Assembly (NCBI GenBank): GCA_963729115.1
Contig: CAVSMR010000011.1
Coordinates: forward strand, 124,001 to 188,000
Length of the DNA stretch: 64,000 bases
Direction: 5' to 3'
DNA from: Actinophytocola sp963729115
GTDB lineage: Bacteria > Actinomycetota > Actinomycetes > Mycobacteriales > Pseudonocardiaceae
A program made the position numbers and the translations under genes. Shown here in pieces: positions 8,099 through 16,213 of the stretch. Within the stretch, counting starts at the first letter, position 1. Each line of letters begins with the position of its first letter. The notes beneath the pieces are model-generated. The model did not search any database, was not told where the DNA came from, and saw only the letters and a list, made by a program, of their open reading frames with translations.

Positions 8099-9544
8099 TC
8101 ACTGGCCGGCGAGGCGCGACCGCAGGGCCGCGACGAGCTCCGCGCGGTTGCCCGCGACGAGCTTCTGCCTCAGCCGGGCGACGTGCTGCTCCACCGTCTT
8201 CGGCGAGATGTACAGCCGGGCGCCGATCTCCTTCTGGGTGAGCCCGTCGAGGAGCAGCTCGCCCACCGAGCGCTCCCGTTTCGACAGCCCGCAGCCCGCG
8301 CCCCGGTCCTCCTCGGTCGCGACCGTGGCCCGCAGCGCCCGGCCCGCGGCCAGCAGCTCGCGGACGTTGCCCGCGTCGGTCAGCTTCGCCGCCGCCGCGC
8401 CGCACAGGGCCGCGCCCTCCCACGGCCGGCCCGCGTCGGCCAGGCCCTCGGCCGCCGCGAGCACCGATGCCGGGTCGACCTCGCTGGCGAGGATCGACGC
8501 CCACACCCGCCCGGCCGCGCTCCGCTCGTCGGCGGCCAGCGAGGCGAGCTCGGCGGCCGCGACCTCGGCGCCGGCGGGCTCCTCGGCCGCGACCGCCCGC
8601 TGCAGCGCCCACCACGCCATCGTGGCCGCGGCCCACGCCGGCGAGCCGGCCCGGACCACCGCGGCCGCCATCACCCCGACGATCGCGTTCCGCTCGCCGG
8701 GCGCGACCAGCGCCGCGGCCGCGGACAGCTCTCCCCACGCGTCGAGCAGCAGCACCTCCACGTCGGCGCCCGCGAGCACCGGCGACACGCGGTGCCACGC
8801 CGCGCGCAGTGCCTCCTCGTCACCGGCCCGGCGGGCCAGCCCGACGGTCACGGCGGCCGCGAGCACGGCGTCCCGGCGCAGGATCGCCGCGTCCCCCACG
8901 GCGGCGAGCCCCGCGCGGGCCTGGGCGAGCCGGCCGGTACGCAGGTCGAGCCACGCCTTCAGCAGCTGGCGGCGCGCGGACTGCGGGCGGTCCGGGTGCG
9001 CGGTCAGCATCTCCCACGCGGTCCGGTCGTCGCCTCCCGCGACCATCACGGTCACGGCGAGGTCGGCCCACCGCTCGGACGCCATCGGATCGGCCGGCAC
9101 GGTCGCCACGGCGAGGCCCGCGAGTCGCCGGGCGGCGGTGTCGAACTCGCCACGCAGCGCGTCGAGCGCGGCCGAGACGCCGTCGAGCAGCACGGTCAGC
9201 CCGCGCGGCGCCGCGCCGCGGACCATCTCCCGGGCCGCGGCCAGGTCCCGCTCGGCGGCCTCCGCGTCCCCCACGATGCTCGCGGCCAGCGCACCCCGGC
9301 CACCGGCCAGCGCACCCGGCGCCCCGTCCAGAGTGGACGCCACGGCCCGCCACCGCTGCGCCGCGTCGAACAGCCCGCCGTCCGCGGCCGCGGCCGCCGC
9401 GGCGACCCCGGCGGCCAGGTACTGCGGGTCGTCGCCGTGGGCCAGCGCGTGGTCCGCCGCCTCGATCGCCGCGGCGATGTCGCCCGCGCGCCACGCGCGG
9501 TCCGCGCGCAGACCGTCGTTCTCGAGCAAGTCGCCGCCGATCAT
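8099..9544 (-). CDS. LuxR-family transcriptional regulator with TPR-like N-terminal part
   Basis: The protein has 481 aa. The C-terminal 65 residues carry a LuxR/NarL helix-turn-helix (LSKRERSVGELLLDGLTQKE, then IGARLYISPKTVEQHVARLR). The first 400 residues are Ala-rich helices resembling tetratricopeptide-type scaffolds, with no receiver domain and no P-loop seen. The ATG overlaps the stop codon of the Hsp70-like gene (ATGA, 9541-9544), so the two are co-translated. Family knowledge: Mycobacterium tuberculosis iniBAC has a LuxR-type activator, IniR, encoded beside it. A similar role over the divergent iniBAC-like operon is inferred. Confidence 0.85.
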   Translation of the reverse strand: MIGGDLLENDGLRADRAWRAGDIAAAIEAADHALAHGDDPQYLAAGVAAAAAAADGGLFDAAQRWRAVASTLDGAPGALAGGRGALAASIVGDAEAAERDLAAAREMVRGAAPRGLTVLLDGVSAALDALRGEFDTAARRLAGLAVATVPADPMASERWADLAVTVMVAGGDDRTAWEMLTAHPDRPQSARRQLLKAWLDLRTGRLAQARAGLAAVGDAAILRRDAVLAAAVTVGLARRAGDEEALRAAWHRVSPVLAGADVEVLLLDAWGELSAAAALVAPGERNAIVGVMAAAVVRAGSPAWAAATMAWWALQRAVAAEEPAGAEVAAAELASLAADERSAAGRVWASILASEVDPASVLAAAEGLADAGRPWEGAALCGAAAAKLTDAGNVRELLAAGRALRATVATEEDRGAGCGLSKRERSVGELLLDGLTQKEIGARLYISPKTVEQHVARLRQKLVAGNRAELVAALRSRLAGQ

Positions 9545-11160
9545 GACTGGGGTCTCTCCGCCTGGCCGGGCGCCGCGGACTGCTCGGCCGGCGGCTCTCC
9601 GGCGGTGTCGCTGGTGGTGGTCGTCGTGGTCGTGTCCGTCGGCGGCGTGGTGGTGTCCGCCGGCGGCGTGGTGGTCGTCGACCCGGCCGGTTCGTTCGTG
9701 TCCGTCGGTTCCACCGGCGGCAGCTCCTCGGTCTCGGTACGGCGAGGTTCCGCGGTCCGGCGCGGCGTCGATGTCGGCTTCGCTTTCTTGGTCGTCGTCT
9801 CGGGCTCGGTCGTGACGGTCTGCCCGGTGTTGCCCGTGGAGCCACGCAGGTCGGTGTCGGCGTCCGCATCGCGCGGGCCCTGGTGCGACGCGAGCACGAT
9901 GCCGCCACCGACGAGCAGCGCCGTGGCCACCGCCGCGGCGGCCGCGACCGTGCGGGACAGCGCGAACCGAGGCCCCTTGCGCTCCGGCGCGGCGAGCGCG
10001 ACGACGGGTGGCCGGACGGGGCTGCGCGCCGGCTCCGGCGCGGCCCGCAGCGCGATGCGCTCCGGCTCCGGCGCCGGCCGGGCGGCCGGCGCCTCCGCGT
10101 CGAGGCCGCCGATGGCGAGCGCCGCGCCGATCGCGGTGTCCGCCTTGGGGTTGGGCGCGACGATGACCGGCCGGCCGAGGATCTCGGACACGACCTGGGT
10201 CACCAACGGGATGCGGGCGGAGCCCCCGGTGAGCACCACAGCCGCGACGTCCGCCGGGGTGCTGCCGGCGGCGTCGATGGCCCGGTGCAGCATCGCCGCG
10301 GTCTCCTCGATCGTGGGCCGGACCAGCTCCTCGAACTCGGCGCGGGCGAGCCGCACACGAGCGTCGATGCCGGGCAGCGCCACCGGGATCTGCACGTCCG
10401 TATCGGCCGACAGCGCCTCCTTCGCCAGGGTGCACTCGCGCCGCAGGCGGGCCAGCGCCGGCCGGACGGCCGGGTCGGCGGGGTCCATGGCCCCCCAGCG
10501 CTCCCCCAGCGCGAGGCGCACGTGGTCGAACACGAGCTCGTCGAAGTCCAGCCCGCCCACCGCGAGCTCCTCCGGCTGCCCGGCCGGGGCGAACCGGCCG
10601 TCGGGCAGCGTGCGCACCACGGCGGCGTCGAAGCCGGACCCGCCCAGGTCGTAGACGGCGACGAGGTCGCCGGCCGCGAGCTGCGTGGACTCCGCGTACG
10701 CGCGGGCCGTGGCCTGCGCGCCGGAGAGGAACAGGGTGGCGCCGAGCCCCTGCGCGGCGAGCGCCGTGTGGAGCGAGGTGATCCGGTGCTGCCCCCAGCC
10801 GGCCGGATGCGTCAGCGCCACCCGCGTGGCCGGGCCGCCCACCCTGCCCGCGACCGCGCCCACGACGTGGGCCACGTAGCGTGCGGCGAGGGCGTCCGCG
10901 GTCATCGACACGCCGCCCAGCCGCAGCGGCGTGCCGTCGCCGACGCGCCGGATGAACTGCCGCGCCACCCGGTCCGGCTCGGTCAGCACGCGCTGCTCCG
11001 CCGCGTCCCCCAGCACCAGCGAACCGTCCTGGTTCGCGTACGCCACCGAAGGCACGAACGCCGCGCGTGGACCGAACGGGACTACCTCGGCGTGGCCGCC
11101 GCGGCAGATCGCCGCGGCCGTGAATGTTGCACCCAAGTCCACTCCGACCTGGTAAGTCAT
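9541..11160 (-). CDS. Membrane-anchored Hsp70-like ATPase without substrate-binding domain
   Basis: The protein has 539 aa. Residues 1-350 form an actin/Hsp70-type ATPase with phosphate 1 loop GVDLGATFT (6-14), phosphate 2 loop VYDLGGSGFD (169-178) and adenosine motif VVLTGGSARIPLV (308-320). There is no substrate-binding domain or lid. Instead a Pro/Ala linker leads to one membrane helix (about 403-425), then about 110 residues rich in Thr, Pro and Glu that should lie outside the cell. This suggests an envelope sensor or anchored chaperone, not a folding chaperone (inference). The ATG has GAGAGGGG eight bases upstream. It heads the hsp70-luxR pair divergent from the iniBAC-like operon. Confidence 0.85.
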   Translation of the reverse strand: MTYQVGVDLGATFTAAAICRGGHAEVVPFGPRAAFVPSVAYANQDGSLVLGDAAEQRVLTEPDRVARQFIRRVGDGTPLRLGGVSMTADALAARYVAHVVGAVAGRVGGPATRVALTHPAGWGQHRITSLHTALAAQGLGATLFLSGAQATARAYAESTQLAAGDLVAVYDLGGSGFDAAVVRTLPDGRFAPAGQPEELAVGGLDFDELVFDHVRLALGERWGAMDPADPAVRPALARLRRECTLAKEALSADTDVQIPVALPGIDARVRLARAEFEELVRPTIEETAAMLHRAIDAAGSTPADVAAVVLTGGSARIPLVTQVVSEILGRPVIVAPNPKADTAIGAALAIGGLDAEAPAARPAPEPERIALRAAPEPARSPVRPPVVALAAPERKGPRFALSRTVAAAAAVATALLVGGGIVLASHQGPRDADADTDLRGSTGNTGQTVTTEPETTTKKAKPTSTPRRTAEPRRTETEELPPVEPTDTNEPAGSTTTTPPADTTTPPTDTTTTTTTSDTAGEPPAEQSAAPGQAERPQS

Positions 11161-11480
11161 CGCGCATTCCCCTCTCGCTGACCAGCTCGAATGGATTCGA
11201 TACGTAAATCGGGCCGGTTTGGTTCAACCGAATTCGCACGGTTTCCCCGGTAACACGATGTGCTCCGGCCGGCCGGGGCGGCATCGGGGAAAACCCCTTA
11301 GTGGCCCCGCACCCCCTTCCCCCCACCCCCGTACCGGTGCGGGGACCGACGGGGATTGCCCGGATGGCAAGGCTTCCCGGCCGACATAGCTTTGGTGCCA
11401 GCTGGACCGACGTCCGGTGGGCGGAGCGGAAGTCGTTACGCCTCAACGAAATTCACACACAGAACGTCAGGAGTGCACCA
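11161..11480. promoter_or_regulatory. Divergent control region between hsp70-luxR and iniBAC-like operon
   Basis: This is the only gap of more than 300 bases. GGTTTCCCC (11240-11248) and GGGGAAAACC (11286-11295) are near-matching inverted copies, and GGGG-AAAA-CCCC (11286-11297) resembles boxes bound by LuxR-type regulators. CCCCGCACC (11305-11313) pairs with GGTGCGGGG (11336-11344) around a C-rich 22-base loop. AACCG/CGGTT arms lie at 11226-11243. No clear -35/-10 pair was found. The first rightward gene has CAGGAG at 11468-11473. Confidence 0.5.
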
Positions 11481-12071
11481 ATGTCGAACCCCACGGGTTT
11501 CAACCTCGCGGACATGCTCAAGACCGTCGCGAACGTCGACCTCACCGCCGCGCTGGACGAGAAGGTCGACCAGACCGAGCAGGCCTCCCAGATCGACGAG
11601 CAGCAGGCGAACGCCGAGAACACCCAGGTGGGCGCGCAGGACAGCGACCAGGACCAGAACACCGACACCGACACCACCACGGTCGCCGGTGACGGCGGCA
11701 ACGGCGGCGTCGCGGTCGGCGGCAGCGCCAACGGCGGGTCCGGCACCGGCGTCGGCGGGGACGCCGGCGACATCTCGCAAGCGGGCAAGTTCAACATCAA
11801 CTTCGGCGACTCGACGGCCGGTGACGGCGTGGGTGTCGGCGGCAGCGGCGGCTTCGGCGGGAACGCGGACGCCAGCGGCGGCAACGGTGGCAACGCCACC
11901 GCGGACGTGGAGGTGGACGCCGACCAGAGCAGCGACCAGGACCTCGACCAGACCAACGACATCGACCAGGACCTGGACAGCGACCAGACCCAGGTGCAGG
12001 ACCAGGACGCCGACCTGGAGCAGGACATCCGTGCGGACGTCGAGAGCGAGCTCGACGACATTCACCTGTGA
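11481..12071 (+). CDS. Acidic Asp/Gln- and Gly-rich low-complexity protein, first gene of iniBAC-like operon
   Basis: The protein has 196 aa and no recognised domain. A short predicted helix (FNLADMLKTVANVDLTAAL, 7-25) leads into an acidic Asp/Gln/Thr segment, a Gly/Asn-rich centre (about 70-150), and a second Asp/Gln stretch with alternating DQD patterns ending in a Glu/Asp helix. It has no Cys and almost no aromatic residues, so it should be disordered and strongly negative. No signal peptide or membrane segment is visible. Its place ahead of IniB-like and dynamin-like genes suggests a scaffold or substrate of the system (inference). M. tuberculosis IniB is likewise Gly-rich, but no direct similarity is claimed. 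ATG follows CAGGAG by seven bases. Confidence 0.8.
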   Translation: MSNPTGFNLADMLKTVANVDLTAALDEKVDQTEQASQIDEQQANAENTQVGAQDSDQDQNTDTDTTTVAGDGGNGGVAVGGSANGGSGTGVGGDAGDISQAGKFNINFGDSTAGDGVGVGGSGGFGGNADASGGNGGNATADVEVDADQSSDQDLDQTNDIDQDLDSDQTQVQDQDADLEQDIRADVESELDDIHL

Positions 12072-12081
12072 TCCCTGAACG

Positions 12082-12122
12082 TGCGTGGCCGGAGCTGCTC
12101 GACGCGTTCCGGCCACGCATTT
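12082..12122 (+). terminator. Terminator-like hairpin between first and second genes of the operon
   Basis: TGCGTGGCCGGA (12082-12093) pairs perfectly over 12 bases with TCCGGCCACGCA (12108-12119) around a 14-base loop, followed by TTT. It starts 10 bases after the first gene's stop codon. It could end most transcripts there, or protect the upstream mRNA, so the acidic protein would be made in excess of the GTPases. Confidence 0.65.
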
Positions 12123-12147
12123 GTCCATCCACATCGGAGTGATCGAC

Positions 12148-12876
12148 ATGACGTCCATCTCCACGCTCATCGACTTCCTGATGAGCCTCATGCGCGACGA
12201 GGACACCAAACGGTCGTTCGAGCGCGATCCCGGCGGCACCATGGCCGGCAAGGGACTGCACGACGTCTCGGCCGAGGACGTGCGCGACGCGCGGCTGATC
12301 ATGGCCGACACCGGGCACGCCCGGCCGCGGCCCGACGGTGGCCAGCAGGGCAACGGCTTCCACGACGGCGGCCTGACGGCCGGCGGCGGCAACGGCGCCG
12401 TGCGGGAGATCCTGCACACCACCAACACGTTCGAGATCGACCAGAGCAAGACGATCTTCAACGTCGACAACCACCGGACGACGATCCTCGACTCGTTCAA
12501 CTCGGCTGACAAGGTCACCGCCATCCAGGACAACGACACGGTGATCGACATCGACGAGGACGGCGACGAGGACGGCGACCAGACCGGCGAGACCGAGGAC
12601 CGGACCGAGGACCCGACCGAGGACGGGACCGGCGAGCCGCGGGACGGCGACGAGCAGGACCCGCCCGGGGACCTCCCGAGCGACCCCGCTCCGCCGACCG
12701 ACAGCGAGCCGGCCGACGTCCCCGGCGACCCCGCTCCGCCGGCGTCGGCGGATCCGGAGGTGCCGATGCCGGAGGCGGATCCGAACGAGGCCTACCCCAC
12801 CGAGCCGGAGCCCGTGCACGACGACGCCCCGGTGCCCTTCGAGGACCCCGAGTCCGAAGACCTCCCGGTCGCGTGA
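12148..12876 (+). CDS. IniB N-terminal-domain-like protein with acidic Pro-rich tail
   Basis: The protein has 242 aa. Residues 1-55 (ISTLIDFLMSLMRDEDTKRS ... VSAEDVRDARLIM) match the helical IniB N-terminal domain that precedes dynamin genes in mycobacteria and relatives. Residues about 85-135 are a Thr/Asn/Asp stretch with beta-like repeats (TNTFEIDQSKTIFNVDNHRT). The last 110 residues are Asp/Glu/Pro-rich and probably disordered. No secretion signal is seen. The ATG at 12148 is preferred over an in-frame GTG at 12139 because CGGAG (12135-12139) is correctly spaced only for the ATG. Its stop is 10 bases before the first dynamin gene. Its role is inferred to be partnering the GTPases. Confidence 0.75.
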   Translation: MTSISTLIDFLMSLMRDEDTKRSFERDPGGTMAGKGLHDVSAEDVRDARLIMADTGHARPRPDGGQQGNGFHDGGLTAGGGNGAVREILHTTNTFEIDQSKTIFNVDNHRTTILDSFNSADKVTAIQDNDTVIDIDEDGDEDGDQTGETEDRTEDPTEDGTGEPRDGDEQDPPGDLPSDPAPPTDSEPADVPGDPAPPASADPEVPMPEADPNEAYPTEPEPVHDDAPVPFEDPESEDLPVA

Positions 12877-12886
12877 GGTGGGCGGG

Positions 12887-14728
12887 ATGGCAGCGAATGC
12901 CGAGCCGGTCGCGGCCGTGGACCTCGCGATCGGGGCGCTCGCCAGGTACGAGCGTCCCGATCTCGAGGCCCGGCTGCGGCAGGCCCGCGAACGGCTCCTG
13001 GCCGACCACGTCCGCGTGCTCGTCGCCGGCGAGTTCAAGAAGGGCAAGAGCATGCTGGTCAACGGGCTCGTCGGGGCACCCGTCTGCCCCGTGCTCGACG
13101 ACCTCTCGACCGCGGTGCCGACCGTGGTCCGCTACGCCGAGACGCCGGCGGCCACGGTCGTGCGGGTGTCCGACGGCGGTGGCGCGGCGGGGGTCACCGA
13201 ACGCTCGACGGTCCCGCTGGAGGACATCGCCCGCTACGCGACCGAGCAGGGCAACCCGGGCAACCGCGAGCGGCTGAGCCAGGTCGAGGTCGGCCTGCCG
13301 CGTGCGGTGCTGGCCGGCGGGCTGGTGCTCGTCGACACCCCGGGGGTGGGCGGGCTGAGCTCCGTGCAGGCCGCCGCGACCGCGGCCACGCTGCCCTCCG
13401 CCGACGCCGTGCTGCTCGTGTCCGACGCGTCGCAGGAGTACACCGCGCCGGAGCTCGACTTCCTGCGCCAGGCCATCGCCGTGTGCCCGAACGTCGCCTG
13501 CGTGCTGACGAAGACCGACATGTACCCCGAGTGGCGCACGATCGCCGAGCTCGACCGCGGGCACCTGCGGCGGGCCGGCATCGACGCGCCGCTGTTCACC
13601 CTGTCCTCGACGATGCGCTGGCACGCGCTGCTCGCGGAGGACGACGAGGTGCGTGCGGAGCTCTCGGCCGACTCCGGCTACGCCCCGCTGGTGAGCTACC
13701 TGCGCAAGGACGTCGTGGGCAAGGCCGACGAGCTGGCGCGCCGCTCCACCGTGCACGACGTGCTCGCGGTGACCGACCAGGTCGTCGCCGCGCTGCGCAC
13801 CGAGCAGGCCGCGCAGCAGGACCCGGAGAGCGTGCAGCAGGTCATCCGCGAGCTGACCGCGGCCGAGCAACGCGCGGCGGGCCTGAAGGAGCGGTCCGCC
13901 CGCTGGCAGCAGACGCTCAACGACGGCGTCGCCGACCTCAACGCCGACATCGACTACGACCTGCGCGACCGCCTGCGCGAGATCGTCCGCGACGCCGAGG
14001 AGGTCATCCAGAACGGCGGCGACCCGACCCGCACGTGGGGCCAGTTCACCACCTGGGTGGAGCAGTCCGCGGCCGCCGCGGCGTCGGCCAACTACGTGTG
14101 GGCGACCCAGCGCGCGCGGTACCTCGCGCAGCGGGTCGCCGAGCACTTCGACGAGGAGCGCACGCACCTGCTGCCGGCGCTGCGCATCGAGCCGTCGGAC
14201 GCCATCCGCTCGGTGCGGGCGATGACCGTCAAGGACAACGAGGTGTGGAGCGTCGGGCGGCGGCTGATGACCGGCCTGCGCGGTGGCTACACGGGCATGC
14301 TCATGTTCGGGATGCTCGGCACGCTCGTCGGCTTCACGATGCTGAACCCGATCTCGATCGGCGCGGCGCTGCTGATGGGCCGCAAGACCATCGGCGACGA
14401 GCGGCGGCGCATCATCCAGAAACGGCAGAACGACGCGAAGACCGCGCTGCGCCGCTACATCGACGACGCGACCTTCCACGTGGGCAAGGACTCCCGCGAC
14501 ATGCTGCGGGGCGTGCAGCGGGTGCTGCGCGACCACTTCACCGCGCAGGCGGAGCAGATGAAGCGCTCACTGTCGGAGTCACTGAAGGTGGCGGAGGCGT
14601 CGGTGAAGTCGACGAAGGCGGAGCGCGACGCCCGGCTGGCCGAGATCGGCGCGGAGCTGTCGCGGCTGGAGGCAGTGGCGCAGCAGGTCCGGACCCTGCT
14701 GCCCCGAGACCGGGCGAGGGCCGCCTGA
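12887..14728 (+). CDS. iniA: IniA-like dynamin-family GTPase
   Basis: The protein has 613 aa. The GTPase domain shows G1 GEFKKGKS (48-55), G3 DTPGVGG (about 149-155) and G4 TKTD (about 207-210). A long helical stalk follows, interrupted by a hydrophobic hairpin (about 466-498, MLMFGMLGTLVGFTMLNPIS) that should insert in membrane, then a C-terminal coiled coil. Family knowledge: mycobacterial IniA is a bacterial dynamin-like protein that can fuse membranes and is induced by cell-wall drugs. The ATG with GAGGTG upstream is chosen over GTG 12878. It is coupled to the next GTPase gene by a TGATG overlap. The gene symbol reflects family and synteny, not proven orthology. Confidence 0.85.
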   Translation: MAANAEPVAAVDLAIGALARYERPDLEARLRQARERLLADHVRVLVAGEFKKGKSMLVNGLVGAPVCPVLDDLSTAVPTVVRYAETPAATVVRVSDGGGAAGVTERSTVPLEDIARYATEQGNPGNRERLSQVEVGLPRAVLAGGLVLVDTPGVGGLSSVQAAATAATLPSADAVLLVSDASQEYTAPELDFLRQAIAVCPNVACVLTKTDMYPEWRTIAELDRGHLRRAGIDAPLFTLSSTMRWHALLAEDDEVRAELSADSGYAPLVSYLRKDVVGKADELARRSTVHDVLAVTDQVVAALRTEQAAQQDPESVQQVIRELTAAEQRAAGLKERSARWQQTLNDGVADLNADIDYDLRDRLREIVRDAEEVIQNGGDPTRTWGQFTTWVEQSAAAAASANYVWATQRARYLAQRVAEHFDEERTHLLPALRIEPSDAIRSVRAMTVKDNEVWSVGRRLMTGLRGGYTGMLMFGMLGTLVGFTMLNPISIGAALLMGRKTIGDERRRIIQKRQNDAKTALRRYIDDATFHVGKDSRDMLRGVQRVLRDHFTAQAEQMKRSLSESLKVAEASVKSTKAERDARLAEIGAELSRLEAVAQQVRTLLPRDRARAA

Positions 14729-16164
14729 TGATCCTCGCCCACGCGGTGCGGCAGGTGCTGCACACGGCGCTGGCCGCGTACCGCGACCAGCCCCGCACCG
14801 TCGAGCTCCTGCGCCACCAGCTGCACCGGCTGGACGAGCCGCTGCGGGTGGCGATCGCCGGCAAGGTCAAGGCCGGCAAGTCGACGCTGCTGAACGCGCT
14901 CGTCGGCGAGGCGATCGCGCCGACGGACGCGGGCGAGTGCACGAAGGTGGTGACCTGGTACCGCGACGGGCCGGCGCCGCGGATCGTCGGCTACCCCAAG
15001 GACGGCGAGCCGGCGGCGCTGCCGGTGATCCGCCGCGACGGGGCGCTGGAGATCGACCTGGGCGGGGCCACGGCCGAGCGGCTCGACCGGCTCGTCGTGG
15101 ACTGGCCGGCGCAGAGCCTGCGGGCCATGACGTTGATCGACACCCCGGGGGTCGCGTCGATCAACGACGGCGTCTCCAGGCGCACGGTGCGCTTCCTGGA
15201 GCCCGACGACGACACGCCCACCGAGGCCGACGCGGTGCTCTACCTGATGCGCCACCTGCACGTGGCGGACGCGGAGTTCCTCGAGGCGTTCACCGATCAG
15301 GGAGTGGCGCGGGCGACCGCGGTCAACACGGTCGCGGTGATCTCCCGGGCCGACGAGATCGGCGCCGGGCGGATGGACGCGATGTTCGCGGCGCGGGCGA
15401 TCGCCACCCGCTACCGGTCGGAGCCGGCGTTGCGGGGGCTGTGCCAGAACGTCGTGGCGGTCGCGGGCCTGCTCGCGCACACCGGCCGCACCCTGCGCCA
15501 GGCGGAGTTCGCGGCGCTCACGTCGCTCGCGGCCCTGCCCCGCGAGGAGCTGGACGCGTCGCTGCTGTCGATCGACCGGTTCGTGCGGGCGCCGGATACG
15601 GCGGAGCAGCGGCGCGAGCTGGTGCGCCGGTTCGGGCTGTTCGGCATCCGGGTGGCCGCGTCGCTGATCCGGCAGGGCACCCGCTCGCCCGGCGCGCTGG
15701 CCGACGAGCTGGTGGCACGCAGCGGCCTGAACGAGCTGCAGCGGGTGCTGCGGGTCCAGTTCGGCGAGCGGCGTGACCTGCTGAAGGCCCGCTCGGCCCT
15801 GCTGGCGCTGGACCGCGTGGTCCGCGCGGACGGCGACGCGCGCGGGCTGGGCCGCCAGATCGAGCGGATCCTCGCCGGCGCCCACGAGTTCGCGGAGCTG
15901 CGCCTGCTCGGCGCGCTGCGCTCCGGGACGGTCTCGCTGCCCGAGCCGGTGGCGACGGAGGCCGAGCGGCTGCTCGGCGGGGCGGGCAGCGCTCCCGCGG
16001 CGCGGCTCGGCCTGCCGGAGAACGCACCGCGCGAGGAGCTGCACCGGGCGGCATGCCACGCGCTGCGCCACTGGCAGGGTCAGGCGGAGAACCCGATGTT
16101 CGGCCGCCGAGCCGCGGACGCGTGCCGAGTCGTGGTCCGAACCTGCGAAGGGATGTTGGCCTGA
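14728..16164 (+). CDS. iniC: IniC-like dynamin-family GTPase
   Basis: The protein has 478 aa and is shorter than its partner. G1 is GKVKAGKS (45-52) and G3 is DTPGVAS (about 138-144). The G4 position reads ISRADE instead of a canonical NKxD/TKxD. The C-terminal half is helical without the clear hydrophobic paddle of the upstream protein. Family knowledge: IniA and IniC are paired dynamin-like proteins, so a hetero-oligomer at the membrane is likely. The ATG shares one base with the stop codon of the upstream gene. A gap of 49 bases follows before the next gene, with no strong hairpin. Confidence 0.82.
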   Translation: MILAHAVRQVLHTALAAYRDQPRTVELLRHQLHRLDEPLRVAIAGKVKAGKSTLLNALVGEAIAPTDAGECTKVVTWYRDGPAPRIVGYPKDGEPAALPVIRRDGALEIDLGGATAERLDRLVVDWPAQSLRAMTLIDTPGVASINDGVSRRTVRFLEPDDDTPTEADAVLYLMRHLHVADAEFLEAFTDQGVARATAVNTVAVISRADEIGAGRMDAMFAARAIATRYRSEPALRGLCQNVVAVAGLLAHTGRTLRQAEFAALTSLAALPREELDASLLSIDRFVRAPDTAEQRRELVRRFGLFGIRVAASLIRQGTRSPGALADELVARSGLNELQRVLRVQFGERRDLLKARSALLALDRVVRADGDARGLGRQIERILAGAHEFAELRLLGALRSGTVSLPEPVATEAERLLGGAGSAPAARLGLPENAPREELHRAACHALRHWQGQAENPMFGRRAADACRVVVRTCEGMLA

Positions 16165-16213
16165 CCACCAGGCTGAGCCGCGCACCCTGACACCGACAGC
16201 ACAGGAGCGAACC

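Noticed and set aside
9545..11446. In-frame upstream extension of the LuxR-type gene
   Set aside because: The extension runs through the Hsp70-like gene in another frame with Arg/Gly-rich nonsense. The ATG at 9544 overlapping the Hsp70-like stop is the natural start.
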